Below are positions 55,301 through 63,962 of a DNA stretch of 64,000 nucleotides, in pieces; the first letter of the stretch is position 1, and each line of letters begins with the position of its first letter. Below the pieces are notes generated by a model. The model searched no databases, was not told the DNA's origin, and saw only the letters and a list, made by a program, of their open reading frames with translations. The position numbers and the translations under genes were made by a program. The stretch is from Bacteroides intestinalis (GTDB lineage: Bacteria; Bacteroidota; Bacteroidia; Bacteroidales; Bacteroidaceae): contig NZ_QRZF01000024.1 of the NCBI RefSeq assembly GCF_003464595.1, forward strand, positions 22,784-86,783, in the 5' to 3' direction.

Positions 55301-56658
55301 AAATGGAACTGAATTTGGAACCGACCCATCCGGATAGCTTCTTTTATGACATTTATACCACTTTCAAGGAGATGGCTGAAAAGAAAAATATAGAATTTCT
55401 CTTTGAACCGTCGAATTGCAAGATGCAATTATTGCTGGATAGGAGTAAAATGGATAAAGTGGCCTACAATCTATTATCTAATGCTTTTAAACATACTCCT
55501 TCAGGTGGAAAAATAATCATGAAATTAGAAATCTCTATTACTGAAGATTTATTCAAGTTGAGTATTTCAGATAGTGGAAAAGGAGTACCATTTGCGCAAC
55601 GGGATAATCTATTTGTGCGATTCAAACAAATTAATTATGCTTCGGATGGTACAGGAGTTGGCTTGCATCTTACTTCTGAATTGGTAAAAGTACATAAAGG
55701 TAACGTTATTTATATAGACTCAGAGCTTGGTGGTGCTTGTTTCCTTGTATCCATACCTTTATCTGATAATAATTATGATGAGGCAGATATCATAAGCAAT
55801 AAAACTATGAAAGTAGTGGCTAGTACTGAGAGTATTCCGGAAAAATCCTCAGAGGAGAGTATTATATCAACGTCAGATAACGATTTTATAAAGGAATATA
55901 GGGTAATGGTAGTCGAGGATGATGAGGAAGTCCTTGGATTTGTAGAAGAGCAATTGAATAAATATTTTGCAGTTTCGACTGCGGTTAATGGTTCTGATGC
56001 TCTTAAGCAAATAGCCGAAGAACAACCTGATATCGTAGTCTGTGATGTAATGATGCCAAGGATGGATGGGTTTGAATTTACTCAACGGTTAAGAAGTAAT
56101 TTTGAAACGAGTCATATCCCGGTTATTTTACTCACAGCATATTCTTCCGAAGAGCATCAGTTAAAAGGGATAGAATCGGGTGCAGATGCCTATATTACCA
56201 AACCTTTTAGCACAAAGTATTTGCTGGCACGTATAACAAAGTTACTTGAAACGCGTGAAAGGCTGCGCCGCAGATTCAATACAGAACCTGGATTGGTACA
56301 ATCATCTGTCACTTTTACAGACAGAGATAAGGTCTTTCTGGACAAAGTGCATGAGCTTATTGAGCAGAATATTAGTAATACGGATTTCCGAGTGGAGAAT
56401 TTTGCTCAAACGTTGGGTATGGGGCGGAGTTCTCTATTCAGAAAAATGAAAGGGGCTACTGGCTATAGTCCCAATGAATATGTGCGTATCATCCGTATGA
56501 AAAAAACTGCTGAATTATTAATGAATACGGATTTGAATGTTTCCGAAATTTCTTATCAGGTAGGTATTGGCGATCCCTTCTATCTAAGTAAATGTTTCAA
56601 GGCGCAATTTGGAAAATCACCGTCACAATATCGCAAGCGAGACATAAAAGAAGAGTAA
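52396..56658 (+). CDS. Hybrid two-component system sensor/regulator (HTCS) of the second RG locus
   Basis: From ATG 52396 the protein has 1420 residues: a signal ending TASA, propeller repeats (about 25-710), a Y_Y_Y domain (about 755-830) and a membrane span (WAVIFYIIIIAIIFFFV). HisKA follows with His912 (NISHEFRTPL), then an HATPase (NLLSNAFKHTP, DSGKGVP), a receiver with Asp1217 (VVCDVMMPRMDG) and an AraC-type helix-turn-helix at the C-terminus. The layout equals the HTCS at 14211, but the propellers are well diverged, so it probably senses another RG fragment. It lies between the SusCD pair and the GH105 operon; the 12-mer before GH106 and GH105 is its best candidate target. Confidence 0.95.
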   Translation: MRRFYLILLLCLLSVTASAIDVLQISNITDRNGLSQNTIRCMMQDSKGFMWMGTINGLNRYNGKEFIVVHPQAELSLSISDNRIRSITEDKNGYIWIRTFSSTLLCYDSRLEKFIDYEPENKAKIFSNLMIASNGDVWLWGKQGCCRLRYKDNKLNAWRPCAKNQQYLSVSFVFEDSQSRIWIGNQEELSLIEGDSVIRMRERYFYNAHEYEGQLFFIANGYISVFSNKQNSFLPDIVIPNNSSASVQRSCLLNNGLIMIANNSGIYTLDTQNMRIASADQLFRGKKLQNASFYTDNKGHIWVYNMSGILWRHHPDNTFEPLELIPSSILSLITQERYQVYQDSRDIIWITTFGNGLFAIDPDGRIFHYTSEKDLATNYLLCITEDNSGEIWLGTEFSGVTKISLASYPFDVFYPTSQGDGDRNNAVRMIYEDKEGYYWFGTRDGNIHVYDSLLRSSFTYRMNGGLPFTVAEDTLGYKWVGTKGGGLLVFPPKEDHKPQIYHLQDHPRQTSSSDNIFTIMRDSKERMWISSFGGGLHLAEHRNGQLTFRQFLLEKDQQNMMRAMIQDQTGLIWVGSNDGVIVFNPDEFIKDETNYTNLYPDIENQQSFNSNEVRVVYEDSHGHIWLGSTGGGLYLLIKKEPLKKSLFKHYNSDNGLSNEMVQAIQEDNEGNIWVSTESGISKFNPKTERFENFMFSGNRRYAAIFNELSTWKKKNGELMFGSYNGVYIFNPAEVTYDTYTPSVLITELRINGNSVSPGGQESPLKESITTTKRIVLKYNQNSFNLECTMLNLQAPELNQYVYFLEGYEKEWNPISRNNIATYRNVPPGSYVFKVKGCNSNGVWNEQETTLEIVILAPWWKTGWAVIFYIIIIAIIFFFVTKLMLRMHRLNMAVEVEKQLTEYKLRFFTNISHEFRTPLTIIRGAIESLGSQDNLSPSASKQLKILTKSSTRLLRLIDQLLEFRRLQNDKMELNLEPTHPDSFFYDIYTTFKEMAEKKNIEFLFEPSNCKMQLLLDRSKMDKVAYNLLSNAFKHTPSGGKIIMKLEISITEDLFKLSISDSGKGVPFAQRDNLFVRFKQINYASDGTGVGLHLTSELVKVHKGNVIYIDSELGGACFLVSIPLSDNNYDEADIISNKTMKVVASTESIPEKSSEESIISTSDNDFIKEYRVMVVEDDEEVLGFVEEQLNKYFAVSTAVNGSDALKQIAEEQPDIVVCDVMMPRMDGFEFTQRLRSNFETSHIPVILLTAYSSEEHQLKGIESGADAYITKPFSTKYLLARITKLLETRERLRRRFNTEPGLVQSSVTFTDRDKVFLDKVHELIEQNISNTDFRVENFAQTLGMGRSSLFRKMKGATGYSPNEYVRIIRMKKTAELLMNTDLNVSEISYQVGIGDPFYLSKCFKAQFGKSPSQYRKRDIKEE

Positions 56659-56690
56659 ATAAGATAATAAATAAGCTGCTTTATTCTCAG

Positions 56691-56720
56691 ATTGGAACTA
56701 AAATATAGTTATTGGTACTA
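56691..56720 (+). promoter_or_regulatory. Operator candidate with direct repeat before the GH105 operon
   Basis: ATTGGAACTA (56691-56700) and ATTGGTACTA (56711-56720) are direct repeats spaced 20 bases apart, two helical turns. The second repeat forms the 12-mer shared with 43030-43041 and lies 30 bases before the -7 box. Confidence 0.6.
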
Positions 56721-56750
56721 TAGTTCATTGACTTTATGTCTTTTGCGCTC

Positions 56751-56758
56751 TATGTTTG
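56751..56758 (+). promoter_or_regulatory. -7 promoter box of the GH105-GH2-GH28 operon
   Basis: TATGTTTG matches TAnnTTTG, 22 bases before the first ATG of GH105. The spacing to the upstream 12-mer matches that at GH106. Confidence 0.65.
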
Positions 56759-56780
56759 CAAAGAAATAAAGTCCTGATAA

Positions 56781-58073
56781 ATGAATAAGAATAGTATCAT
56801 GAAAAAAAGATTATTTATTGTATCCTTTGTTGTATTGAAGTGTGCGATCGGTAGCGCATCCTTTTCGAATTCGGAAAAATATATGGATGCTTATCCGTTT
56901 GAAATGGCATTTAAGGTTTCTGACGGATATATACCACTATCAGAAAAGGAATTGAATTACCCTCTGAGAAAGGAGGATATTCTGAAAAGTGCGACATTAG
57001 TGAATGATTACTTTATGAACCATTATCCTGATGTAGGAGCGCCTTCGTATGTAGGAGGAAAGCAAAGAGATAGCAAGATGTGGACGCGAGGTGTTTATTA
57101 TGCTGGATTAATGGCTATGTATGCCCAAAGTCCTAATCCGAAATGGCTGAAATATGCTGTTGACTGGGGAGAATTTCATCATTGGAAGGCGGGAGTAGGT
57201 AATGCCAGCCGTCATGCGGATTTTCAATGTTGCGGACAAGCCTATCTTGATCTGTACTTATTAGATTCTTCTAGATCTGAGCGTAAAGCGCATATCAAAG
57301 AGTTAATTGATAATATGTTGGGTACTGATGAAATAGATGACTGGCATTGGGTGGACGCATTATTTATGGCTATGCCCATATTCGCACAAATCGGTTGGAT
57401 AGAAAATGATAATCGCTATTTTGAAAGAATGTACCAAATGTATATGTATACCCGTAACAACCAAGGAGGAGATGAGCGATGTGGTGGCAAACCTTTGTTG
57501 AATGAACAAGATGGGCTATGGTATAGAGATTATCGTTATGATTCTCCTTATATGGACCTGGTTGAAACAGATAAACCTTGCTACTGGTCAAGAGGAAATG
57601 GCTGGGCATATGCAGCTCTTGCCAGAGTACTTCACTATTCACCGGATAATATGGTTCATAAAGAGCAATATATTCATGATTTCAAGCTAATGTCTGAGGC
57701 ATTGCTCAAATGTCAGCGTTCCGATGGCTTTTGGAGTGTAAGTTTGGCAGCAGCATCCAATACCGGTGATTCTCGATCTCCCGGACCCGAAACATCTGGT
57801 ACTGCTTTGTTTGTCGCAGGAATGGCCTACGGAATCAATGCAGGTATCTTGAATCGGAAAACTTATTTGCCGTCTGTCTTAAAAGGATGGAATGCACTTA
57901 GTAAAATAGCCGTTCGGGGAAAGGACGGATTACTCGGTTATGTGCAGGGAGCGGGTTCTCAGCCGGAACATGGGCAACCTACGCTTAAAGACCGGACACC
58001 TGAGTTTGAAGATTTTGGAGTCGGCTGTTTCCTGTTAGCAGCAGCGGAGGTATATCGTTTGGCTGAAAACTAA
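56781..58073 (+). CDS. GH105 unsaturated uronyl hydrolase-like enzyme (second RG locus)
   Basis: The 430-residue protein (a second ATG at 56799 is possible) has a hydrophobic signal (LFIVSFVVLKCAIGSAS) and the GH105 alpha/alpha-barrel. DDWHWVDALFMAMPIFAQIG contains the candidate catalytic Asp; YWSRGNGWAYAALARVL, QRSDGFWSVSL and ETSGTALFVAGMAYGIN are typical. It would release the unsaturated galacturonate end left by RG lyases. It is the first gene of an operon with GH2 (46 bases later) and GH28. It is much diverged from the GH105 at 18939, so the two probably act on different oligosaccharides. Confidence 0.88.
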   Translation: MNKNSIMKKRLFIVSFVVLKCAIGSASFSNSEKYMDAYPFEMAFKVSDGYIPLSEKELNYPLRKEDILKSATLVNDYFMNHYPDVGAPSYVGGKQRDSKMWTRGVYYAGLMAMYAQSPNPKWLKYAVDWGEFHHWKAGVGNASRHADFQCCGQAYLDLYLLDSSRSERKAHIKELIDNMLGTDEIDDWHWVDALFMAMPIFAQIGWIENDNRYFERMYQMYMYTRNNQGGDERCGGKPLLNEQDGLWYRDYRYDSPYMDLVETDKPCYWSRGNGWAYAALARVLHYSPDNMVHKEQYIHDFKLMSEALLKCQRSDGFWSVSLAAASNTGDSRSPGPETSGTALFVAGMAYGINAGILNRKTYLPSVLKGWNALSKIAVRGKDGLLGYVQGAGSQPEHGQPTLKDRTPEFEDFGVGCFLLAAAEVYRLAEN

Positions 58074-58119
58074 TCTGATATAGTTTGCTAAAGAAAATAA
58101 TATCATAAATTATAAACTT

Positions 58120-60207
58120 ATGAAGAATACAAAGATTTTATTATGTCTGATAGCTCTTATTCTAATCAATAACTATATCTTGGCGGACAATACTCCGCGA
58201 GAAGTTATTTCCTTAAATGAAGGGTGGGGATATAAACCTATTACTGCTACTAAGAAGGATGCCGCACTTACATCTGTAACTTTGCCACACACTTGGAACG
58301 CGAATTATCTGGAAGGAACAACCACTTACAATCGGGAAATGATGATTTACCAGCGTAATCTGGCGATTACTCCTGCCATGAAGGATAAACGATTATTCTT
58401 ATATTTTGAAGGAGTGAATTCGGCTGCTGATATATTTGTCAATCGTAGAACTGTTGGGCAGCATCTGGGTGGTTATACAGCCTTTTGTCTGGAAATAACT
58501 GATTACGTGAGTCCGGGAGATAATAGTCTGGAAGTCTGGGCTAGTAATGCCTATCGTACAGATATATTGCCTATCAGCGGAGACTTCAATATATATGGTG
58601 GCATTCATCGTCCTTGTCGGCTGATTGTAACGGATAAGAATTGTATTTCTCCGTTGTATTATGCTTCTCCGGGAGTATTTATACACCAAGACCATATATC
58701 CAAGCAGTCTGCGGATATTACAGTAGAGAGTTTGTTATCATTGCAAGGCAACAAAGTGGGGTTGACATTGAAGACTACTGTCCTTGACGCAACTGGCAAA
58801 GTTATAGAAAGTAGGGAAACTGCTGCAAACGGTGAATCAGTAAAACAGTCTTTCAAAATTTCAACCCCACATTTGTGGAATGGGAAGAAAGACCCTTATC
58901 TGTATACAATTGTTGCAGAACTTTATGACAATGGTAAGTTGGTGGATAAAGTAGAACAGAAAACCGGTTTTCGTTTTTTCACAGTTGATCCAGAGAAAGG
59001 CTTTTTTCTCAATGGTGAATATCTGGACCTCTATGGCTTCTGTCGTCATGAAGATATAGAAGGAAAAGGAAGTGCTTTGGTGCGTGAAGATTATGATCGG
59101 GATATGTCTATAATTAATGAGATAGGAGCCACGGCTATGCGTCTAGCACACTATCCACATGCCGAAACGATGTATGAACTATGTGATGAAAATGGCATTA
59201 TATTATGGACAGAAATTCCTTTTGTCGGTCCCGGCGGATATGCCTATACCGGTTATCTGCATAATGAAGGTCTCGAAAAAAATGCCCGCGAGGGCTTAAA
59301 AGAATTGGTTTACCAAAAATATAATCACCCCTCAATTTGCTTTTGGGGCGTGTTCAATGAAATATTAGTGAATGAAGGTACAAAGTTTAAAGAATACGAT
59401 AACCCTATACCATTCGTAAAAGAACTAAACTCATTATTCAAGAGTCTGGATCCATCACGGCAGACTGCATTTGCGACTTGCGTAGACCAATCACATTATT
59501 TGGATTGTGCTGATTTGGTAACTTGGAACAAATATTTCGGTTGGTACAGCGATGCAGCACCAGCTGCAGGCAAGTTTTTCGATAAAATGAAGAGTACTGC
59601 GAAAAATAAGCCTGTTGGTGTTTCCGAATACGGCGCAGGAGCAAGTATTCACCATCACCAATGGCCATTAGATGGAAAAGATCAGAGAACTGGAAGTAAC
59701 ATTGTCGACGGTAAATTCCCTGCTTCTTTCCATCCGGAAGAAGCTCAGGCTTACTGCCATGAAGGTAATTGGGCAGCTTTTGTTGAACGTCCCTATTTAT
59801 GGGCTAAATTTATCTGGGTATTTGCTGATTATCAATCGACTATCCGCCAGGAAGGAGATAAAAATGGTATCAATGATAAAGGATTGATAACCTACGATCG
59901 TAAGACCAAGAAAGATGCATTCTATTTTTATAAAGCGAATTGGAACCCGGAACCAATGATTTACATCAATAGTCGCCGTTTCAAAGAACGGACAGAACAG
60001 AATACACAGGTGAAGGTATATAGTAATTTGAAAGAAGCGACTCTCTATATCAATGGAAAGAAAATAGGAACGGGAAAAAAGGATCATCTCAATCGTATCA
60101 TATGGGATGATATAACTTTGTCAATAGGCAAAAATGAGATTAAAGTAAAAGGGAAATCCGGCAAACAATTGTTAGAGGATACCTGTATTTGGAATGTAAA
60201 AAAGTAA
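58120..60207 (+). CDS. GH2 beta-glycosidase (beta-galactosidase/beta-glucuronidase-like)
   Basis: The 695-residue exported protein (signal ending NNYILA) is a compact GH2. It has a jelly-roll sugar-binding domain (about 25-190), an Ig-like domain, and a TIM barrel with acid/base Glu414 in GVFNEIL and nucleophile Glu503 in GVSEYGAG. A short C-terminal Ig-like domain (about 605-695) ends it. It is about 300 residues shorter than the GH2 at 28891 and lacks that protein's C-terminal domains. It sits between GH105 and GH28 in one operon. Beta-galactosides on RG-I rhamnose are a plausible substrate; glucuronide cleavage is an alternative. Confidence 0.88.
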   Translation: MKNTKILLCLIALILINNYILADNTPREVISLNEGWGYKPITATKKDAALTSVTLPHTWNANYLEGTTTYNREMMIYQRNLAITPAMKDKRLFLYFEGVNSAADIFVNRRTVGQHLGGYTAFCLEITDYVSPGDNSLEVWASNAYRTDILPISGDFNIYGGIHRPCRLIVTDKNCISPLYYASPGVFIHQDHISKQSADITVESLLSLQGNKVGLTLKTTVLDATGKVIESRETAANGESVKQSFKISTPHLWNGKKDPYLYTIVAELYDNGKLVDKVEQKTGFRFFTVDPEKGFFLNGEYLDLYGFCRHEDIEGKGSALVREDYDRDMSIINEIGATAMRLAHYPHAETMYELCDENGIILWTEIPFVGPGGYAYTGYLHNEGLEKNAREGLKELVYQKYNHPSICFWGVFNEILVNEGTKFKEYDNPIPFVKELNSLFKSLDPSRQTAFATCVDQSHYLDCADLVTWNKYFGWYSDAAPAAGKFFDKMKSTAKNKPVGVSEYGAGASIHHHQWPLDGKDQRTGSNIVDGKFPASFHPEEAQAYCHEGNWAAFVERPYLWAKFIWVFADYQSTIRQEGDKNGINDKGLITYDRKTKKDAFYFYKANWNPEPMIYINSRRFKERTEQNTQVKVYSNLKEATLYINGKKIGTGKKDHLNRIIWDDITLSIGKNEIKVKGKSGKQLLEDTCIWNVKK

Positions 60208-60213
60208 AGCACT

Positions 60214-61746
60214 ATGTTTGATCAAATAAAGAAAGTTTTGATAGGTATATTTTTTGGTATAGCTACTATATATGTCTGGGGTAGTAATATTCCTACAAGT
60301 AATCAAGTGGGCGCGATGAGTCTGCCTACTGAAATAGCACCAATACAGGCTCCTTTTGCGATGCCTCAACTTGTACGTCCGACATTTCCGGACCGTACGT
60401 TAAATATAGCAAAGAAAGGGGCTAAACTAGGAAAAAGCAGTACGAACATTATTCAAAAAGCCATTGATGATCTGAGTAGGAAAGGGGGAGGAACGGTTAT
60501 TATTCCACCCGGTAAATGGCAAACAGGTCGGATTATACTGAAAAGCAATATAAATCTACATCTGGAAAAGGGTGCTGAACTCCATTTTAGTGGAGAAATA
60601 AAAGATTATCTGCCAGTAGTGTTGACCCGTAACGAAGGTGTAGAGCTTTACTCTCTGGGTGCTTTAATTTATGCTAATCAAGCAGATAATATTGCACTGA
60701 CTGGGGAAGGGAAACTTTTCGGTCCGTCAAAAGAATGCGAAATATATCGCCTGCAAATGCGTGATAAAGTTATAGAAGAGTTTATAAACAATGGACATTC
60801 TGTAGAAGAAAGAGTCTATGACGGTAAAGACAATAAACCTGTATTTCTTCCGATGTTTTTTTCACCGATTTATTGTACCAATGTTCTTGTTGAAGGTGTT
60901 ACATTTGAAGAGACTATCTTTTGGAATGTTGTTCCTGTATATTGTGACAGAGTAATTATCCGTGGTATTACTGTAAATAGTGTAGGTACTCCACGTGGTG
61001 ATGGTATTGACATTGATTCTTCACGGAATGTACTAATTGAATATTCCACGCTGGATTGTGGTGATGATTGTTTTACTATAAAATCAGGACGCGGTGATGA
61101 TGGAATTCGTGTTAATAAACCATCTGAAAATATTGTTATTCGTTATTGTTTAGCCAAAAGAGGTCCCGGTGGCGTTACATGTGGCAGTGAGACTGCCGGT
61201 ATGATACGCAACTTGTATGTACATGACTGTGTCTTTGAAAATACACATAATGGTTTTTATTTTAAAACCAGACGTAGTCGTGCCGGGGGTGGTGAGAATC
61301 TGTATTTTGAACGTATACGGCTGGTTTCACCAAGTGTCGTTTTTCGTTGGGATATGTTAGGCTCTACCCGTTATGTCGGTGATTTGGCAAAACGGTTACC
61401 AGCCTTACCCATAGGGCCTTTAACTCCAGTCTACCACCATATATCAATCAAAGATGTAATAGTAGAGAATTGTCAACGATTAATTGATGCTACCGGTATC
61501 CCTGAGTCACCACTGAGTGAAGTGTCGATAAATGGGCTAAATGCAAAATGCAAAGATCTGATAAGAATACAGGATGTAGATGGACTGGTGATTGTGAATT
61601 CTTCTATTCAAACAGAAGATGCAAAGGTTTCAGTAGTAGATGGGCGGAATATCATGCTAATCAATGTAAAGTTAGATATTCCAGGGGGAACGTTGCAAGC
61701 AGAATATTCAGGAGAATTGTCACGCCCCATTATGTATAATCGTTAA
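60214..61746 (+). CDS. GH28 polygalacturonase/rhamnogalacturonan hydrolase family
   Basis: The 510-residue exported protein has an N-terminal hydrophobic signal and a right-handed beta-helix. Catalytic acids are present: Asp263 and Asp266 in RGDGIDID, and Asp284-Asp285 in CGDDCFTIK. GPGGVTCGSE stands in the GHG loop position and FKTRRSRAGG in the substrate-binding RIK position. GH28 enzymes hydrolyse alpha-linked galacturonate; in this locus an exo-acting enzyme on RG oligosaccharides is likely. It starts six bases after the GH2 stop and is last in its operon. Its N-terminus (QAPFAMP) resembles that of the GH28 half of the fusion at 20373. Confidence 0.9.
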   Translation: MFDQIKKVLIGIFFGIATIYVWGSNIPTSNQVGAMSLPTEIAPIQAPFAMPQLVRPTFPDRTLNIAKKGAKLGKSSTNIIQKAIDDLSRKGGGTVIIPPGKWQTGRIILKSNINLHLEKGAELHFSGEIKDYLPVVLTRNEGVELYSLGALIYANQADNIALTGEGKLFGPSKECEIYRLQMRDKVIEEFINNGHSVEERVYDGKDNKPVFLPMFFSPIYCTNVLVEGVTFEETIFWNVVPVYCDRVIIRGITVNSVGTPRGDGIDIDSSRNVLIEYSTLDCGDDCFTIKSGRGDDGIRVNKPSENIVIRYCLAKRGPGGVTCGSETAGMIRNLYVHDCVFENTHNGFYFKTRRSRAGGGENLYFERIRLVSPSVVFRWDMLGSTRYVGDLAKRLPALPIGPLTPVYHHISIKDVIVENCQRLIDATGIPESPLSEVSINGLNAKCKDLIRIQDVDGLVIVNSSIQTEDAKVSVVDGRNIMLINVKLDIPGGTLQAEYSGELSRPIMYNR

Positions 61747-61752
61747 AGTCAA

Positions 61753-61781
61753 TGGGGGAACATCAAACTTTTGTTCCCCCA
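61753..61781 (+). terminator. Hairpin after GH28
   Basis: A perfect ten-base stem (61753-61762 with 61772-61781) with a nine-base loop lies just after the GH28 stop. There is no T run, so it may also act as an RNA-stabilising end. Confidence 0.65.
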
Positions 61782-61974
61782 TCAGTTATAAGTGGATTAC
61801 TACCTATTTGAATCTTTTTATTTTCAGTATTAGAGCTTCATCTCTTTTCGACCAGAAATAGAAATGTTTAATAAACCTAAATATATGCTCTTAATAGTTA
61901 TCGATTTCATATATATTGCTTACTTTAGACAACTAATAACACATTAAAGAACTTTCCGTTAATCTTAATATCTT

Positions 61975-62664
61975 ATGAATATTAGAAAAGCGCATCTGCT
62001 TATCTTGTTATGCACATTCTGTATCCTCTCTCCGGTGTATACGCAGCAGCCACTTTTTGATGAATTCAAAAAAGCGGCGGGAGATTATGCAGCTCTTTAT
62101 ACCAATAAAGTAGAAGTGAGCTACAGCCCTTACTTTTATATAAATCATCCTTATTGGGATATGGATGAATTTCAGGAAGGGGCAGTTTGCTATGATGGAT
62201 CACTGTATACCGATATACAGCTCCGGTATGACACCTTTAAGAAACAATTGATTGTGATTACCCCTGAAAAGCGGTTGCTTCTTGAGGTCGATATGAGGAA
62301 AGTTAATTACTTTGTCATTGGAGATAAAAAGTTTGTTCCACATGGCAATACTTTTGCTGCACAACTATATGATAGCCCACAGATGGGATTGACTCAGTAT
62401 GTTTTGTGTAGGATGGGAGCATCCGTAGAGAAAGATAGAATCAGTTATAAACAGTTCGATAAAGTGGTGCGTTTTGTGCTTTCTAAAGAGGGGGGAGAAT
62501 ATACAGTGACTTCACGTTCCAGTTTCCTAAAGCTCTTTCCGGATCATAAAAAGCAATTGAAAAGATATGCAAAGGATCATTTTCTGAACTTTAGTACTCT
62601 TTACCGCGCAGAGGCTTTGACTGCATTAACCCAATATGCTGATTCTCTAATCAATAAGAAATAA
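61975..62664 (+). CDS. Secreted protein of unknown function, upstream partner of a TonB receptor
   Basis: I do not recognise a family for this 229-residue product. It starts with a Sec signal (…LSPVYTQQ) and is otherwise hydrophilic. Visible features are a Tyr-rich segment (VEVSYSPYFYINHPYWDMDEF), a predicted mixed beta region (about 75-175) and a basic C-terminal helix (FLKLFPDHKKQLKRYAKDHF). The stop is two bases before the ATG of the TonB-dependent receptor, so the two are probably cotranslated. A role as periplasmic or outer-membrane accessory of that receptor is inference only. Confidence 0.75.
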   Translation: MNIRKAHLLILLCTFCILSPVYTQQPLFDEFKKAAGDYAALYTNKVEVSYSPYFYINHPYWDMDEFQEGAVCYDGSLYTDIQLRYDTFKKQLIVITPEKRLLLEVDMRKVNYFVIGDKKFVPHGNTFAAQLYDSPQMGLTQYVLCRMGASVEKDRISYKQFDKVVRFVLSKEGGEYTVTSRSSFLKLFPDHKKQLKRYAKDHFLNFSTLYRAEALTALTQYADSLINKK

Positions 62665-62666
62665 TT

Positions 62667-63962
62667 ATGACAGTATATAAAATAAGATATATAGCAGTCA
62701 TTCTGTTTATTATATCCCCTTTCGTAGCGCTGGCACAACAGCAGAATACAGACAGTATTTCTATCTTTGAACTGATGGATGCTGTTGAAAAGAATACATC
62801 TTGCCATATTTATACTACGATTGCAACCCCGTTCAAGGTGAAAAGGTCTGAGACATCGAAGCCTACTGCCGAAAGTTTGCGGCAGGCATTAGCTGCAACA
62901 CGCTATAAAGTCACTGTTTATGCCGATCAGATATTTGTTCTGCCGGAGACGTTTTTATCTACCACTCTTACTCCAGTTCTGAAAGGGGAGCAGATACAGG
63001 ATAGTGAACAGGTATCTTCTTTTATTCCTATTGTGAAGTCTTCTTCTGAAAATAAGGTGTATGAAATAGGAAACAGGTATAAACCCTCTTCCGAGGCGAC
63101 TGTTATTTTGAATGGAAAAATAACTGATTTTAAAACAGGACAGGAACTGGAAGGCATCAATATCGTTCATCGTGAACCGTGGGTTGCTACTGCTACCGAC
63201 CGTCAGGGGAATTTTTCCATCCAGCTTCCTGTCGGATACAATACGATTGAAATCAATGGACTGAATATTAAGGAGACTCGCCGGCAGTTTATGCTCTATG
63301 GAGAAGGAAATACTCACATAGAACTGGAAGAAGAGGACCATTTATTGGACGAAGTTATCATTGTTTCAGGACGTGTGCAGAATGTGAGAAGTACTCAGTT
63401 GGGTATGGAAAAATTCCAGCCCAGCTTACTGAAGAATATTCCTACTGCAATGGGTGAAGTGGATGTACTGAAGATGCTTCAGACACTTCCGGGCATCAAG
63501 ACAGTAGGAGAAGCGTCCAGCGGTTACAATGTGCGCGGAAGTGCGGCGGATCAGAACCTGTTACTACTGAATAATGGAACGATTTATAATCCGAATCACT
63601 TATTTGGCTTCTTCACAGCTTTCAATTCGGATATGATAAAGGATGCGGAACTTTATAAAAGTAGTATTCCCAGCCAATATGGAGGACGTATTGCATCTGT
63701 ACTGAATATAACCAGTAAAGAGGCCAGTAAAGAGAAGTTTACAGGTTCGGCGGGTATCGGACTGGTGACCAGTAAACTGAATCTTGAAATACCAATCATT
63801 AAAGAAAAGACATCGCTTCTTTTGAGCGGACGTACCACTTACTCGGACTGGATGATGAAGGTGTTACCTGAAAAGAGTGGTTATCGCGATGGTAAAGCCG
63901 GATTCTATGATTTGGGTGGTGTATTCTCACATACTTTGAATGAGCGTAATAAATTAATCTGA
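62667..63962 (+). pseudogene. TonB-dependent receptor, truncated early in the barrel
   Basis: The 431-residue reading frame begins with a signal ending ALAQQ. An STN-like domain (about 28-95, SIFELMDAVEKNTSCHIY) and a carboxypeptidase-regulatory-like domain (about 145-230) follow. A plug (about 235-345, with GYNVRGSAADQNLLLLNNGTIYNP) leads into the first barrel strands. The frame stops at TGA after NERNKLI, where full receptors of this type continue for several hundred residues. None of the three forward frames after about 63957 looks like receptor sequence, so a simple one-base shift is unlikely. An insertion, deletion boundary or assembly break is likely. The intact part resembles non-SusC receptors that import small ligands. 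Confidence 0.7.
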
